A stretch of 64,000 nt of DNA from Camarhynchus parvulus (GCF_901933205.1 NC_044571.1:70929689-70993688), one strand, 5' to 3'; shown: positions 12,511 through 27,270, numbered from the stretch's first letter. A program made the numbers and translations. The notes: a model not told the origin generated them from the letters alone.

Positions 12511-15500
12511 TAGAGAGTACAGAGAGTGGATATAGATATACATATATACAAATGCTACACAGGTCCCAGGATGCAGTGGAGGTGCAATTCTGAGTTGAAC
12601 TCTGATGGCCTGAATGCTACAGCCCAACAATCTACTGTGACATGGCTTCAGCCTTCTGTAGGTATCTGCTTCTACAAAGGAGATTCTTTCTGGCCCCACT
12701 TTTCCTGGACATCCTAAGCCAAGGTCTCTGCCACAACATTTTTGCCCCTAATGTCGAATTTTGTCCCTCATTTGTGCCTCTTGTATTTATCACAGAAGAA
12801 GCCCATCTCCTGAATTTGAAGACTTGATGTCAAAGCCAACTTTCTCCATGAGCCTATGCACATGTTCTGCACACACCCTGGGATGCAGAGAGGGCTGCAC
12901 TGCACTGCAGTGGTTAATGCATCCACTGCCCTGGGCAAATGGGGTCAGTCAGGCTGCACGGCTCTGGCTGCATGCCATGGACTGACTGAGCTGGCATTTA
13001 AGTTTTAGTCAGAGGGTGAACAAATTTCATCATTGTTTTAATTTCCCTGCTTGGAATTCCTACTTCATAATCCAGTCTTTTCATGACTCCTTCTAGACAG
13101 ACAATATGTTAAATGTTCCATTATCACGGTGGTACAAACAAACAAAAATATTTTTTTCTTATGATTATGTAAATATTTGAAATATGTATATGTATTTTTC
13201 AATGAGGTAAAGTCTAGGTAAAGAAAAAGCATCATGGCAAGCTAAAATGAGACTAAATTAATTCTCAAAGGACTATAAAATTCCACACCATTGGTGGTGC
13301 TAACACTAATAGCTAGGACTGGCAACATACTAATCACTTTGGCTCTAGAAGACCAGGCTGGTATTTTAATCACACAAACGCTAATTGCCTGGCCTTGCTG
13401 GCATTAAAATTGTTATGGCACTAATAGCCAGGGCAAGACGGTATTTTAATCATCTTGGATCACAGCCTAGAAATGTTAATTTATAACATTTTTGTCTTTT
13501 TATCTAGGTTAACAAGAGGTCTACCGCAGATATGATCAGTTACAAAATGCAGAAATCACAATTTCAACCTAAAAACAGAAGAAAATCAGGTGTTTCAGCA
13601 CTACAATACTACAGAATTTTTGGTTAGGTCACCTTTTCCTTGTATTTTGTCTTTTTAAAAAACTTTTTCCTTGCAGCAGCTTTAAACCACATCTGAGTCA
13701 CTTAAGACAGCTGAAGCGGGTTGTGCTGAAGAGTTTCTGTTCCAAATATTACAGTGATCTTACTACAAGATCCATCTAATGCAGTTCAATATATTTAACC
13801 TTAGATGATTAAAACCCTGTCACTATTGTTGACATTTAAAAAAATTATTTCAGGTTGTCAACAATTCAGGATACCTTCAAATGTCACTGATTAGTTATCT
13901 GTTATACATTCCCCAATTTCAAAGACTCGACTTAATCTTCGCTGTTACATTGTGCAAGTCTCTTATACATGGATTTTGTAGGAAGGTTTTATGGCTAAAT
14001 TTCATTTTTATTCCCTTTAATTGGGGGAATAATTAATAATTGCTTGGGGCTGGGGAGAAGAACTAAACAGAAAATTGACAGTCCTCCTCCTACAGCTGAG
14101 GAGTGTGATCTTGTAATGCCTGGGAAAATTCAATAAAGTTGTGGAGGAAATAGAGCTCACTATAAAAATTAATTTTGACTAAGATTTTTCATTTTGGTTT
14201 TTATTTCTCAGAGTGGTTGGATAAGCTCTTATGAGATTTTCCACATTTAAAGCAGTCAGAGCTCTTGTACCTTCTGTACTGGCTCTGTCACCTAGATGTC
14301 ACTTGAGGAAGATTTCAGCTCCTCTCATTACAGGGGTGGCTGTGGGCTGCATCTGGATGATGAAACCATTTGCTTGTACTGGAATGCGACAGTGGCCCTG
14401 TATGTGGCAGGGTGAGGGAGGTGGTCTTGGCTGCCTCCAGCCCAATGCTTCCCAGTGTGAACCCAGGCCACAATAAATGTCCAAGAGGCATCTGGGGATG
14501 TGACTTTGTGCCTCTCCCTTCTTGGACAACATAGAGAAGCTGCTGATGCTGAGGGTGCTGCATGAGAGGAGATGTCCCATTTGAGGAGGAGAGAAATGAA
14601 ATTAAAGAGGAAGAGAAATAAGAAAAATGTTTCTGACTGAAAGAGGAGGCAGGTGAACTTTACAAGGTATCAGTTTCGCAGGCCACCAATTTGAGTAGCT
14701 GGCTGGCTGCACTTCACCCATGTCAGCACCAATAAAAGTCATACCAAACTCAGCAGCAGCAGAAATGAACCTTCTAATTTTGCTTGATTTTCACAGCTGG
14801 GATGCTGAATGCATCAATCAAGTACTTATTTTTGCCTTTGTTTTAAATTGTCCCTGGAGGCAAAATTTGCCCTTCACCTGCTTCCCACGTGGGAAGCCCA
14901 GCTGCTTTTTCAGGCTCAGTTTTCAGACACAGGGCTGCCCTCAGCTGACATTATTCTATAAGAAGATTGCTAATAATGCTAGTCATTCATAATCTATTTT
15001 CACTCTAGGAATGGAATTTCAAAGGAGGGCTCTATATGCCTGCTGTTTAAAAAGGATTTGAGCACTTTGGGAGAGAGTGCTTTTAAAGCATTTTTATTCC
15101 AACGTCCTCTCCCCCATTGCCACCTATCCTTGCAATGCTTCCTGTGTCATTGGTGGCTTCATTCCCACCCCCCTATATGGATTTTTTCCTGCATTCAGAT
15201 TGTGACATTGATAAACAGGGCTGGTGCCATGCTACTGGCCTCTGTGGCCAGCATGGCCACGGGCAGTTGGAGCCGACACACAATGCCCTGCTCAGAAAGG
15301 TCATTCTCGGGGTGCCACTGCATTGGGGCCAATCCTTCTGGCAGTGAAACTTAGGAGCAACGTGACAGCTGTGTGAGATCATTGTGTTGCAGGAGCTTAT
15401 CCAGTGGGGCAATGTTTTGGAGACTGGCACTACATGTTTTCCTGGCTAAACAGTATGCTCTGCCTGGTTACAATGTCCTTTTGTTTACTTGAACTCAGAC

Positions 15501-18500
15501 AGGATTTCTTACTGTTTCTGTGGTTAAAGCTGAGATGCGATGACCAGAAAAATGTGTTTTCCTTGATCTCTATGCAACAAAAAGCAATATTGTAGGGACA
15601 GTGTTGTTGCTTACTTTCTCAGTTCCTCTTGACCTTTCATGATCAGGATTCCAAATATAAGGATGTTGCCCTCTTCTGGTAAATTGCTTCTGATAACACC
15701 AATAATTTCACTTACTATCAGATGTACTTTAAAATGGAACACACTTCTTTTCCTTGGAGGAGTAATATTTTCTTTTATACAATGCAGCAGTAACCTCTTA
15801 GTATTTGCCGAGTTATTTTAACCTTCAACATGACAGAAGCCAGCCTCGGCTCCTTGGCAGGAAAGCAGGCTTTTTCTAACCAAAAGCAGCAGTGGTGTAG
15901 TAAAGTTTAGGAGCTGTCTGAGGAGGAGACCTCTGTCTGTACAAAGCTGAATTAGCACTTTGTGTTTGGTTTTTTCTGCCTCTGCTGACATTACCCTGTA
16001 GAGCAGCTATTTCTAGTCCATCACCTGTGCAGCTCAGGACTGCAGAGGGAAAAGAGAGTTCCAGACTCAGGCAAAATCCCTAATCTCATCCTTTCAGCCA
16101 GTCCTGAAGCTTTTGTGAAGTGCTGTGCTAGTCCAGCATTTTAAATGAAGACTGACAGGTTGGAATGATGTGTTTCTGGTAGTAGGCTACTGGATCAAGG
16201 AGAGGGACAGCATTCTACACTTGCATGTGGAATTCAAAGAACACAACTGGTGAGATTAGAAGGGCTCTCAGAGGAAAGGTTTCTTCGTTTTCTTGGAGGC
16301 CAACCTGACAAGTTAACATGAGCGACCAAGGGGAGAGAATGAAAAATCTTACAAATGCCTCAAATGCTGAGGTCTGCTTTATGCAGTTGATCACATGAAT
16401 AGGAAAATGAATGTAAAATTAATAAGGAGATGAGTTTAAAAATGTGAAAGTGCTAATAGCAACCTGTGCCAGCTTAAAAAATGAAACCAAGCTTGGAACA
16501 CTGCTGGTAGCCCACAGATTTCTGACTTTTGATGGAATCAGCCCTGACAAAACTAATTTAAGGAAGTTCTAAAGAGTGTGAGCTTTCCACATTAGCAAAA
16601 CAGAGACAGTACAGTAAAGATATTTGCCAAAACTGCTATACAGACAGAAGTTTTTACAGAGGACTTCTTCAAATTGTGAACATTTAAATGTAAACATTCT
16701 TTGACATAGAAGGAGAGTTGTGAGCGAAATAAATAAGCAGAAAACCTATTATTTCTATTATATAAGCTGAAAAAATGAAAAAAGTGAAGAAATAAAGCAG
16801 CAAAATGTCAAGAAAAATTTGAGTTAAACAGAACCAATCACAAAGTTTGATCTGTTACAGGAAGCAGTTCAAATACATGTTACACCTTGAGTTACATCTC
16901 TTAAAATTGTATTATTTTGGCCTTCTGTCTTGATATCCTTCCACATCCGTTTGACTGGTCCATGCCTGGAGCTTGTATTCTGCTCCTGAAACCTGAGGTT
17001 AGTCAGGACCATATCTCTTTAAAAAAAAGCCCCACACAGACAAAGAAAGAAAAAAAACCCAGGCTGGGAAGGGGGAGCTAAAGCCTCTGCTGCATTGGGC
17101 TGTTCGGATACATCGGCTGCAGCAGTGGTCACGCATCCCTCCGCAGCCTGCTAATTTTGCAAAAGAGGGGGCAAAGGACCATTTTGCAGCCCAGATGCTG
17201 CCAAACACAAGCAATCAATGGAAGGAATGGCACAATGAGCAGACAAGCATGTGGAAGCAGCTTACGAAGAAATAGTTAATGCCGAGCTTTGTCCTGGCTG
17301 ATGCCGTGATGTAAGTACAAGCTCGACAGCAGATCCCGTGGTCACTGCAGTTGTTTGTGGGAGATGTTTTATGGGTATCCTGATGCTTTTAGTGCTTACA
17401 GCTGGAGAAAGCATTAACTGTGACTTGTTTCATAGTGTGTTTAAGCAAATAACTGTATTGTCTCTGTCTCTACAGGATTTTTGAGTGACTCACAGGCTGC
17501 AGTGCGTTGATAGGGTGGGTGAAGAGTAGAACTGTGCACATGAGCTTATTCTCCTTTCCTGATGGCTTATCTGGGCTCTGCTCTATAGATGTGCTGGCAG
17601 ATTGCTGCAGCACCACCCTCCCTGTGCAGAGGCCTCTTGCTGAATTTCAGCTCTGCCTTCAAGCACAGGGATGCACAGTGCATTTTTTCACACTGCCGAG
17701 AATTATTTGCTATACAAACTTACTTCATGCCAAGTGCTTTATTTTAATTTTTTTCTCATGTATGCAGTTGTAAGAAAGCTTATGAAATTTCAATGGCTCT
17801 GTGTGTTACTATCAGGAGACTAGTTCTTAGCATAGCTCTCCCAAAGAGACTGCCAAGTATGATTTATTACTCGAAGGAATGTACACTTTCCTATCTTTGG
17901 ACTGTTGCTAGCTTAAGTAGATGTATATATTTTTAAATATAAGCCTTCTTCTTGCAGAAATCCAATGTCTTTCTCTTTGCCAAATGATTTACTGCTTTTT
18001 ATTTTGCATATGCCCTAATGATCTAGTAATGATCCTGCTTTAGAAACAAGAGAAAAACAGAGCTAGGGCAAGTTTACTGCACTGCATTTCTCAGCAATTT
18101 TTTGGTAATCAGACAAAATTTTTTATTGTAGACAAAACTACACATATCAGCAGAGTGAAAGAAATGCAAGTAGTGAGTATTTCCTTGTTATTGCATGAGA
18201 ATATTAATTTTGCTTTCATCTAAGTACTGCATAAAGCTATGATGATTTGTTCTGAGCCAGAGAATATCATCTATCTATTTGATGTCCTCTGTGGCTGCAC
18301 CTTGGTGCTTAATGCAGCTCCTGCAGGAACGCCGGGAGATCTCCCTCCAGTGTCGTGTCGGGGAGGTGACAGCAGGGTGATGGTGACAAGCAGCCTGTGT
18401 GGGCCTGCTAAGGAGGGTGGGCAGTTGTTACAAGGAGGAGCCTTCTTTTGTGCATCTCTTTTGGGATGTGGCAGAGCTGCAGCTCCTGATGCCAAGGGCT

Positions 18501-20332
18501 GCAAGGTAATGCACTTCTGCCCCGCCACTCTGATCCCCTCGGTGGGGATGTAAGGCAGAGCTTCCCCTCACACCAAGGAACTCACAGGGAAGTTTTACCA
18601 TCGTTGCTTTGGAAGTTGTCCTCACCTTGTATTCCCAGAGGTATAAGAGCTCCATTGGCTGTCTATTTGCAAAACAACTTCTTATTGCTTGCTATCAGAA
18701 ACTGAATTATAAGAAGCCAAATTCATCCCTTAATGAGCTTATAGCAAATTACTGTTACCTAGGAAGTGCTCTGGCAGTGATTGTGAATGCTGAGGCTTGG
18801 TATTGTCAGTGTTCATCCTTGTCCCTTCCTCCCCTGTGTCAGGATTGTCACCCTCCCAACACCAAGCAGAATTTCTGGTTGGAAACAGGATTTCCAAAGA
18901 TTAAGAAAGTAATCATTTGCAAGAATACAAAAATATTTTAAAAACCCTCAGTCCTACATTGAAAAGTTCTGTTCACCTACAGAAAATGTGCAGGACTATT
19001 GGATAAAATAGTTTTATAGGCTGCTTACTGTTGTGTAAAGATAGTGGGAAAAATTCAGCTCCTGTGTACTTCCATTGTTTTCAGCAGAAAAGTACACTGG
19101 GGTGAATTTGGTGTTTCTGGGGCCAACTTAAAAGCCTTTTGTTTCTCTGTCCTTCTTTCTTGGTTGTTTTCCTGTTTCTTAGATGGGAGTTTTTTATGAC
19201 CTTGAAGGCAATGGGCACAGATTTATAAAGTATAATACAGAGGACCTAAAATGCTCAGGTTTGGACCGTAGTTTCTTTCCATTAATGAAAGCACAACAGC
19301 TTCCAGAAGAAGCTGATATATCACATATCTAAAACTAGCCCATAGTTACTGACTTCAGATTTTTAGGCACTGTTGGATCCTACTCTCAAAAGTGGAGTTT
19401 CTAAAATACTGTGTTAATTTTTATGCTAAAATTTACAAAAGTGTAGGCTTTGTAAGGCAAAAGAGCATTTTATTGAAGAGTTTAAGCAGTGTCTAGTTGC
19501 TCAGTATGTATCAACTCTTGGAATAACACAGAATTGAAAAGATTCATGTCAGATTTTGAAATATTTGATCTTCTGGAAGATTTAGTCTTTTTTGAAAAAA
19601 GTGTTAATTCACTTAGCAATATTTTTTGTTATACACACAATTATTCAACAATTATTTCTGCCTCAGGTAAGAAATATAACAACTGATACAATTATTTGGT
19701 ACAGTAGGTTGGCATTTTTCTTCTAAATGTGTATTTAATGGATATATTTGCACTTTAGCAGTCTTGAGCTAAATCTTTAAATGAGATTATCTAGTTCATT
19801 AGCATTTTTTGTCCTCTTTTTGATCAGTTCAGCAGAAGATGGTCATTGTTTGAAACTTTTAGCAAGTTGTTGGTTGTGATGGAGGTACACCAGAGCTGTG
19901 AGAAAGGAAGTTTTCACATTGTCTGTGAAGACCTACATGTGTTCATGTGCAAAAAAAATGTGCAGCCATAAAGGTCAGATTAGAAATAAATGAGGCTTAA
20001 TTTTCTTCCCTAAAATTACCTGTAGAACCTTTGTCCACCCAGGTGAAAAAAAATAAGGCATTGTTTCTGATGGTTGATGATAACACTCATGAGAGGATGG
20101 GGCAGGTGTTTTGATCTCCTCTGGTGACCTCACAGGAGGGCGTGAATGTGCCTCAGGCCCCTCTCAGTGGTGAGGTTTGGTTTCCCTTTTCTTACAGGAG
20201 AATGTTACAGCTGGCTGCATATACCAATCACCACCTATTTCAGATATGACAGCTGGTGGAAAATAGCAAAGGTCAGAGGTTTAGCACTCTAGTCTCCCAT
20301 GAGGAAGGAAACAACAACGTTAGTGTTTAAGT
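12511..20332. other. Intergenic, mostly featureless
   Basis: Apart from the 40-bp tandem array at 13.3 kb and a CpG-bearing patch at about 17.0-17.35 kb, I see only short open frames with no family match. A somewhat GC-richer segment at 18,290-18,560 is open in both directions but shows no recognisable protein. Confidence 0.6.
13300..13480. repeat. Degenerate 40-bp tandem array
   Basis: The phrase GTATTTTAAT or GCATTAAAAT recurs at 13361, 13401 and 13441, exactly 40 bases apart, and the phrase CTAAT-GCC-GG recurs at 13381 and 13421, with weaker copies near 13305 and 13340. This makes about four to five diverged units. No coding potential is seen. Confidence 0.65.
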
Positions 20333-20896
20333 TGCTGTTTTGTCTGGGATAGAGTTAATTTTCTTTCTGGTAGCTGGCACAGTGCTGTGTTTTGGATTTA
20401 GTATGAGAATGATATTGATAACACACTGAAGTAGCTGTTGCTAAGTAGTGCCTGCTCTAAATCGAGGACATTTCAGTTTCCCTTGCTCTGCCAGCAAGGA
20501 GGTGCTCTGGAAGCTGGGAGGCAGCACAAAGAAAGGACAGTTGAGCCAAACTAGCCAAAAGGATATTCCATACCATAGAATGTCATGTGCAGTATATAAA
20601 GCTGGTGGGAGGGGCTGGTTGCTGCTGCCCAGGGATGGCCTGGGCATTGGTCAGCGACTGTGTTGTGCATCACTTGTTTCACTTGGATTTTGTTTATGTC
20701 TCCCTTTTCGTTATATTCCTTTGCATGAAAATTATTATTATTGTTATTGTTGTTTAATTACATTTTTTAACCTATTTTCATCTCGACCAGTGGGTTTCAC
20801 CTTCTTTCTGATTCTCCTTCTCATCCCACTGGGGGAAGATGGGTGAGCAAAGAATCTGTGTGGTACTTAGCTGCTGGCTGGGATAAAACCACAACA
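20333..20896 (+). mobile_element. Solo LTR with intact TATA box
   Basis: Starts TGCTGTTTTGTCTGGGATAG and ends CCACAACA, giving TG...CA ends and about 564 bp. Internal landmarks: GGTAGCTGGCACAGTGCTGTG, GGATATTCCATACCATAG, the TATA box GTATATAAAGCTGG at about 20,593, and the 3' part TTCTCATCCCACTGGGGGAA. Similar over its full length to 31,947-32,516. No primer-binding site or gag/pol sequence follows, so it is a solo LTR. No clear target-site duplication was seen. Confidence 0.85.
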
Positions 20897-23483
20897 GAAT
20901 TTTAGTTAAAGCTTCAGCGAAGCAACAGGAACAGCCTGTACTTTTTCTCATTTTAGGAGAGGATAATTTACCTATCTCTTTGTTAGTCATATATGATGCA
21001 ATGTGGAGCTCTGCAGAGGTAATGGCAAAATTATTGTCAGTTTTTAAATGATGTAAACTGAGATCCTGGGGAATGTGATAGTTGCTTCAGAGTGGTCTGA
21101 TGCACTTTTACAAGAAAACACCAGCTGTTGCCAAATCCTGTCCCATAAAATCATTCAAACTATGAAAGAAATTGCTAATGCCAAATGTCTGGAGATCTGC
21201 TGGGAGAGAAGGGGAATTTCAAGATTGCACCCTCAATCCTTGTTTGCGCTACCTGCGCTTTCCCCATGAAATGCCTCCTGTAAACCTTCCCCTTTCTCAT
21301 CAAATTTCTCCCTCCATATTATTGTTTGTCTTCATACCAGGACAATTCCTACACAAACCACCACTTCTAACCAAGTCCCATGACTTTTTTTTGTAACAGC
21401 AGTGTTCCCAGCCTGCCCCAATCCTTACAGCAGCACCTAACATTTCTCATACTCTCCAGGCCACAGATGTACTGCTAAATAAGAGGTAGGGAACTAAATT
21501 CCGCTCAAGTCCTTAGCTCTCTGTGCTCAAAGGTGCAGCCAAGCTCCTGCCTGCATGTTCTGAGAAAGGCTCTCTGTCTAGTCTCTCTGTCTCTCCATGG
21601 GTAAGAGAGAGAGCAAGATGTGCAGTGGAGGATGATTTTTGTACTATAGAGTGATGTAGAGCTTCATTCCAGGTGCCAGCATTTTTCAGCTCACTACCTC
21701 CATGCTCGTATTGGACTGGTGCTGGAAATGCTTCTCTGGATCTTGGCATTGGCTTATGTTTCCCCACCCTGTGCCAGCCAGGATCTCAGCCTAATGCTGT
21801 TGACCCACCACAGTAAGGCAGATTTAAGAGCTGAAGAACTTAAATTGTTTAAATTGATTTCTGGTTTGTTTTGGTTACTCCTCTCAATAGTAAAAACATC
21901 TCTTTGACTCATGCTTGTTGTTTGATGTTTATGCAATGTTCATATATGGACACAGAGACATCCCTCAAACAGCAGTAGTGGTGTGGAAATCTCATCTCCT
22001 TGGGACATACACAATGATATACAATAATCTATTTAGCTGTGTAGGTTAGCAAGCCCTTCCCTACCACAGAAAAATGGATATGAGATTTGTCGTATCTTCT
22101 GTGAGAGATGCATAAAGATGGATTTATTCCAGTTTCTCATTAGCTGTGACAAGGATGATGTCAGATAAGTTGTGCATGCCCTGTTTTATAAATAATAAAT
22201 GAGAAGGAGCCTGTCTCCTCTTCAGCTAATGGATTAATGTTATAGCTGGATGGAAAAGCCACCAGCTTAATTTGTGGAACATGATGGAGCAACATAATTG
22301 CTTAGACTCCCTTAAGTGTATTTATCCCAGGGCCTCCTGCTTGACCCTTTATCTTGATCTTTGGCATCTCTCTCATCATATTGTAAAATCCAAGTAACAA
22401 TGAAGTCTTACTGTTCTCTAAAAAAATGCTACAAATAATAGAACAAATTACACTGTTTTTTTTGGTCAACCTAAACCCTATAATATAAAAATCTTCCACA
22501 TACCCTTTCAGCTTCATTTATTAATTATTAGCATAGCAACTGCAATCTAAAGTGTCTTTCTCATTTCTTGCTTTTTCTTGTAGTGCTTGCAGAGAGAGCT
22601 TTGTTGTTATAAGCTCATCATTAATCATAATTTTCACTAATAAGGTGCAGTTTAATCAAGTAGTCCAAAACACTCTGCATACACTCATGAATGCAGCTTT
22701 ATTTATTTATGCAGCACCTGATGCTTAATATAGCTCTCTATGAATAATGTTATGGCTGTTTGATGTGTTGAAAAGTCCATGTTCAGACCCTCAGTCATTT
22801 TCTTTCAGTATTAGGCCAACTTTTTAGCATTTTTGATTGGAGAGGGGAAGAAAAAAGGGCATTAAATTGTCCCTCTCGGAAGTCCTGTGTAGAATTGGGT
22901 ATGTTGTGAAGCAATGGAAGAGAAGGATGTGGTGTCAAATCATGGGCACAGCAAATCTTGGCAGAGTTTTAAAGATGTTTTTCCAAAACAGTTGCTGTCA
23001 TGAGTGGCACCTGCTACATAAACAGGTGACATTTCAGTGCTTTTCACACTTGGTAGCATCTGTAAATGACTTGGGTAGTCTCAGCTCTTAAAAGATTTCC
23101 TCTGCACTCTCTTGGTATGCTGTATCAAGCTAGATCTGTGTTCACCTCCTTGTTTCTGCAACATTTGGCATTCCTAGCTGGAAGTTTTCACCATAATGCA
23201 TCCCAGTTTAGAGACAAGCTCCCCCCACTTATGAAGTAGAAATTAATACAGATGGATTCCCTGCTTAAAAACATACTAGTCATAGACAGGAAATGCCATG
23301 CCATTTGTCATCAATTGTGGCTGACAAATGACATAACGAAAAAACCACTTCTGGTCATGTCTGTCAAACCCTGTCCATACTTGTACAAGTAGATAGTGAT
23401 GATAAAAATATCTTCCTGATTTTTTTACTAAGAAATTGGAGGAAAAGAAGAGAAAAAGGATTTTTGTTATTAACATCAGTAAC

Positions 23484-23486
<3 letters not shown>

Positions 23487-23538
<52 letters not shown>

Positions 23539-23540
23539 TA
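23487..23540. repeat. (TA)n microsatellite
   Basis: An uninterrupted AT dinucleotide run of about 44 bases, then one extra A and a further ATATATATA. Such tracts are length-variable and can extrude cruciforms. Confidence 0.98.
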
Positions 23541-26138
23541 GCAACAAACACCTCAGAAGTATTTCTGTTGGTCTGAATACCCTTTGCTTTGCCAGGTATA
23601 TGAACAGAGCTCATCAAAGCTGATCTCATTGTTGTGTCTGTTTCTGACACAGCTCCCTGTCATTTGCAGGGAAATTTGGCTGGTTACCATGTGGAATTGT
23701 TTTGGAGAAAGACTACAGCCTGCAAAATATTCTTACTCATCGACCTGCTTCTCTCCTTAACACCAGTCATGGACACATGCAGGGTTGAGTCTGTGCTAGG
23801 AACTTTGTGCTAAAGCAGTGCCATTTTTACACAATGTAACCATCATTATTTCAGGTCTTTTGACCTAAAACAAACCCTGTTTCTTCAAAGTTCCTGCAAA
23901 TCTCTCAAGATCACTGGGATGTCATACGGGGCACAGAGACCTGGGAGCAGGGCTGCCCACTGGATGCATGGCCCAGATCTAGCCTGGTTCTGACCTTGGG
24001 CACAGTGTGTATCTGATATGCCAGGTTCTGCACCCAGGACCAGGTAATGACAGGCACATGTACAAACCATGAGACATGTACATGAACAAACCTGGGCTGG
24101 AGAGCAGCCCAGCAGAGAGGGATCTGGTGTTTGTGGTGGGCAACAGCTCAGTGGGAGTCGGCAGTGAGCCCTGGCAGACAGGAGGGCAAACCCCATCCCA
24201 GGATGCATCAAACAGCATCACCAACTGGGCAAAAAAAGGGAGTATTGATATATTTTTGCATAGGTCAAGATCAGCCGGATCCAAAGTAAGGTTTTGTTTT
24301 CCCTCCTCTCTGCACAGGTCTGGTCTATTTGTTCAGGCGGCTGAGATGTATCTGTAGGTTCTGAATTATGCGATTCCTCTAATAGTTGCAGACAGGGGGC
24401 CTTTATGCTAGATTTGATACTACAGTGCAACTGTATCAAACAAAGAGTTGTTACAAAATATTTTGCTCCCTGGCCTAAGTCAGAGAGTTCTGTGGTAAGT
24501 CTGAGTGCAAGGCAAAACTGATGTGATTCGCTTTTCTACCTTTAGCTGAACAGTCTTGTGGTATGCTTGGGCACAAGCAAACAGAACAAAACCACCAACA
24601 CCAACATTGAAATTCTCTGCCAGCTGACTGAACAACAGTGAGTTTCTGTTTCAGGAGAGCACACTAAGGTGTTTTGTCCTTAATGTATCTATTAATTTTT
24701 GGTTTATAGCCTACATTTAGCAGATCTGGGATGCATGAGTGCACTACTCACAATGCACAGAGGATCTGTGACTGCCCAGAACTCTTTTTCCCAGTATAAA
24801 GTACTAATCTCTGATTCATTAAAAATATTTCCTACAAAACTGACAATTTCAGAAATGATCTAATTACTTCCAATTAGAGTAAATTAACTTTAATTCCTAC
24901 CTCAATTAGAGAGTTCTCAGTTAGAGAATTTCAGTTTCTGCACCTTTTTTTCCTACTAGCCATATCATCTTGGTTCCCATGTTGAATGCTAAAAATATCA
25001 GGGAATGCTATTTGCCTTTGCTACCTTGCTCTATAACAGTTTGTGAATGAGGCTTTCTAAGTAAAAAGGCCATATCTCAAATTGTATCCAGAAATCATTT
25101 GGAAGCTATTGCACAGTAGGAGATGCACTGCACACAGCCTGCAGTCCAAAATTGCAGTCCTGATAAGATGAATCAGAGCTCAGTTTTGTCAGAGGTATTT
25201 CTGTCAGCAATACACATTTGTCTCACCTGGAGATCCCTCAAACTGGGGCTCTCTGCATATCTCATCCCTCCCAAAGGACAGACTGGTTTGGCAGGCTCAT
25301 GATGTCATCAGGATTACCTCATCATAAACTTTCCAGTAACCCAGTGTGAAGAAAGGGTATTCACAAGAATAATTGAGGCCAGGAGAAGTATTAGGAGAAG
25401 GTTTGCCTTCATAAATGCTCCTTTGAGAATTGTTAATATTTTCCCCTCCATTAAAATATCGGGAATATACTGTAACTATAGACTTGAAATTCTCTCACCA
25501 GGTTTTTTTGTTTGTCAAATGCAGATTTCTGAGTTGTAGTCTAAGAATTTCCCTCTAACTCAAACTTTAACAAATGAGATACTGCAAAACACATTAAACA
25601 ATCTATCAATAAATCAATCAATCACATTTATGTATATCTGATACAGGTTAGTGCTTTGTAGCCATCAATCTTTCCTGAATTCAAATAACTGTAAACAAAA
25701 GGAGGAACTTCCATATAATAATAGATACTCATTTGGTGAAAGGAAAAAAAAACAAAATAGACACTGAACTGTCCTTACAAGACAGAAAACACAATTACTC
25801 TTATCATCAGCCATACTTACTTCCTGGCCATCTCTGCTGCAAAGTGAGCAAAGGGGAAGATAGTAGGCCAGAGAAAGCAGTGAGGCCACCTGTCTTATTG
25901 ATAGCATTCAGGGAACAGTAATGTCTAAGTCAAACTTCAATTAATTTGCTTCATTGAAGATAATTTTTTTCAAGACCTGAACCCATCTACTTTCATTGAA
26001 ATGTTGAAGTTAGATCAACAACAATGTTTAGACATAGCCAAACCCTTCACTTAAGGGTAAAAACAAAAATAATTTTAGACACAATGTGTGAAAGGATGTT
26101 TCCATATATGTGGATTACTTGCTATAATTACTTGGATT

Positions 26139-26245
26139 TTGATTTACTTGGTAAGTATTAAAATTTCCTAAGTGTATTTTTTTCTGCTTTAAACACTTGA
26201 ATGTAAACAAGAGTTATTTGTGTACATCTAAACCAAGTAAATCAA
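26139..26245. repeat. Inverted repeat with 79-bp spacer
   Basis: TTGATTTACTTGGT at 26139-26152 and its exact reverse complement ACCAAGTAAATCAA at 26232-26245. The arms are AT-rich and short; it may be the remnant of a small inverted-repeat element or chance. Confidence 0.7.
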
Positions 26246-27238
26246 GTATTCTTATTTGGTATAGTTCAGTATACCTAAGCCTGAACTGCCTGTTAGCTTA
26301 CAGTGCAGGAGGCAATGAATAAGAAATTTGGATATACCAAGATTAGGTATTCAGCATTTAGGGCATAGCTGATCTTATAGTATATAACTCTTCTATAGTT
26401 CATCTTTGGAATAAGTTCAGTTATTGTTTCAATTTAAGTGCTTGTCTGCAAAGTGTACTTCAGATGCATGTATCTGTCATAATGGTTTTCTGTGTACAGC
26501 ACAGTACAGTGCCCTTAAGCAACCAGGAAGGGTGTTTGGTTTTCCTGATATTTCAGCCACTAATAATGTTGCAAAACAATAACTGAGGTGTGAATTTTCC
26601 AGGTTACTCTTGAAGAAAAGTGCTTGAAGGAAATTTATCTTAGCTAAATCAAAAAAAAATCTAAATTAAAACAAGGGAGAGAAGGAAATCTGCAAAAGTA
26701 CTCAGTTCCCTTCCTTCCTGTGGAATTGTATTTTCAGAGCATTTGACCAACCACTTTTCCTTCCAGCTCTGTGTCATTTACAGAGACAGTGTTCAACAAA
26801 AACTATGTAATTATTCTGAAATTTTAGTATTTTCTGTATAAGGGCTCAGTTCCTATCTTGTCCTTCATATGGTTTCTCATCAGGGATTTGTGAGACTGAC
26901 ACCATGCTGTTGGAAAATTCATAAACTCTTGCACTGGCCAGTCTGCACAGAACAGTGTGTTGCTATGGTGGTTGGTTCAGACACTAGAAATTAGTGTTCA
27001 GCTCAGACTCAGCGCACCCTGCTTTAGAGCAAGAAAAGCTTATCTATTAAGCAGTGTATCTCTAAAGGGATCATATTCTGCAGTCAAGTCATAATTCATA
27101 TGCTATTTTTTCCCCAGCTTAATAGCCCATTGTTTATATCTTTGTGACTGCAGTGCTCTTTAGGCTTCTGTATTGTGGTTCACGGGCAGTGTCAGTTTCC
27201 CATTTCATTGGAAAGCCCATCAGAAGATTCAAAACCAA

Positions 27239-27270
27239 AATAAGCAGAAATAGTTCTCCTTCTGCTTATT
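27239..27270. repeat. 11-bp stem hairpin
   Basis: AATAAGCAGAA and TTCTGCTTATT separated by ATAGTTCTCC. Non-coding, with no recognised element around it. Confidence 0.85.
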
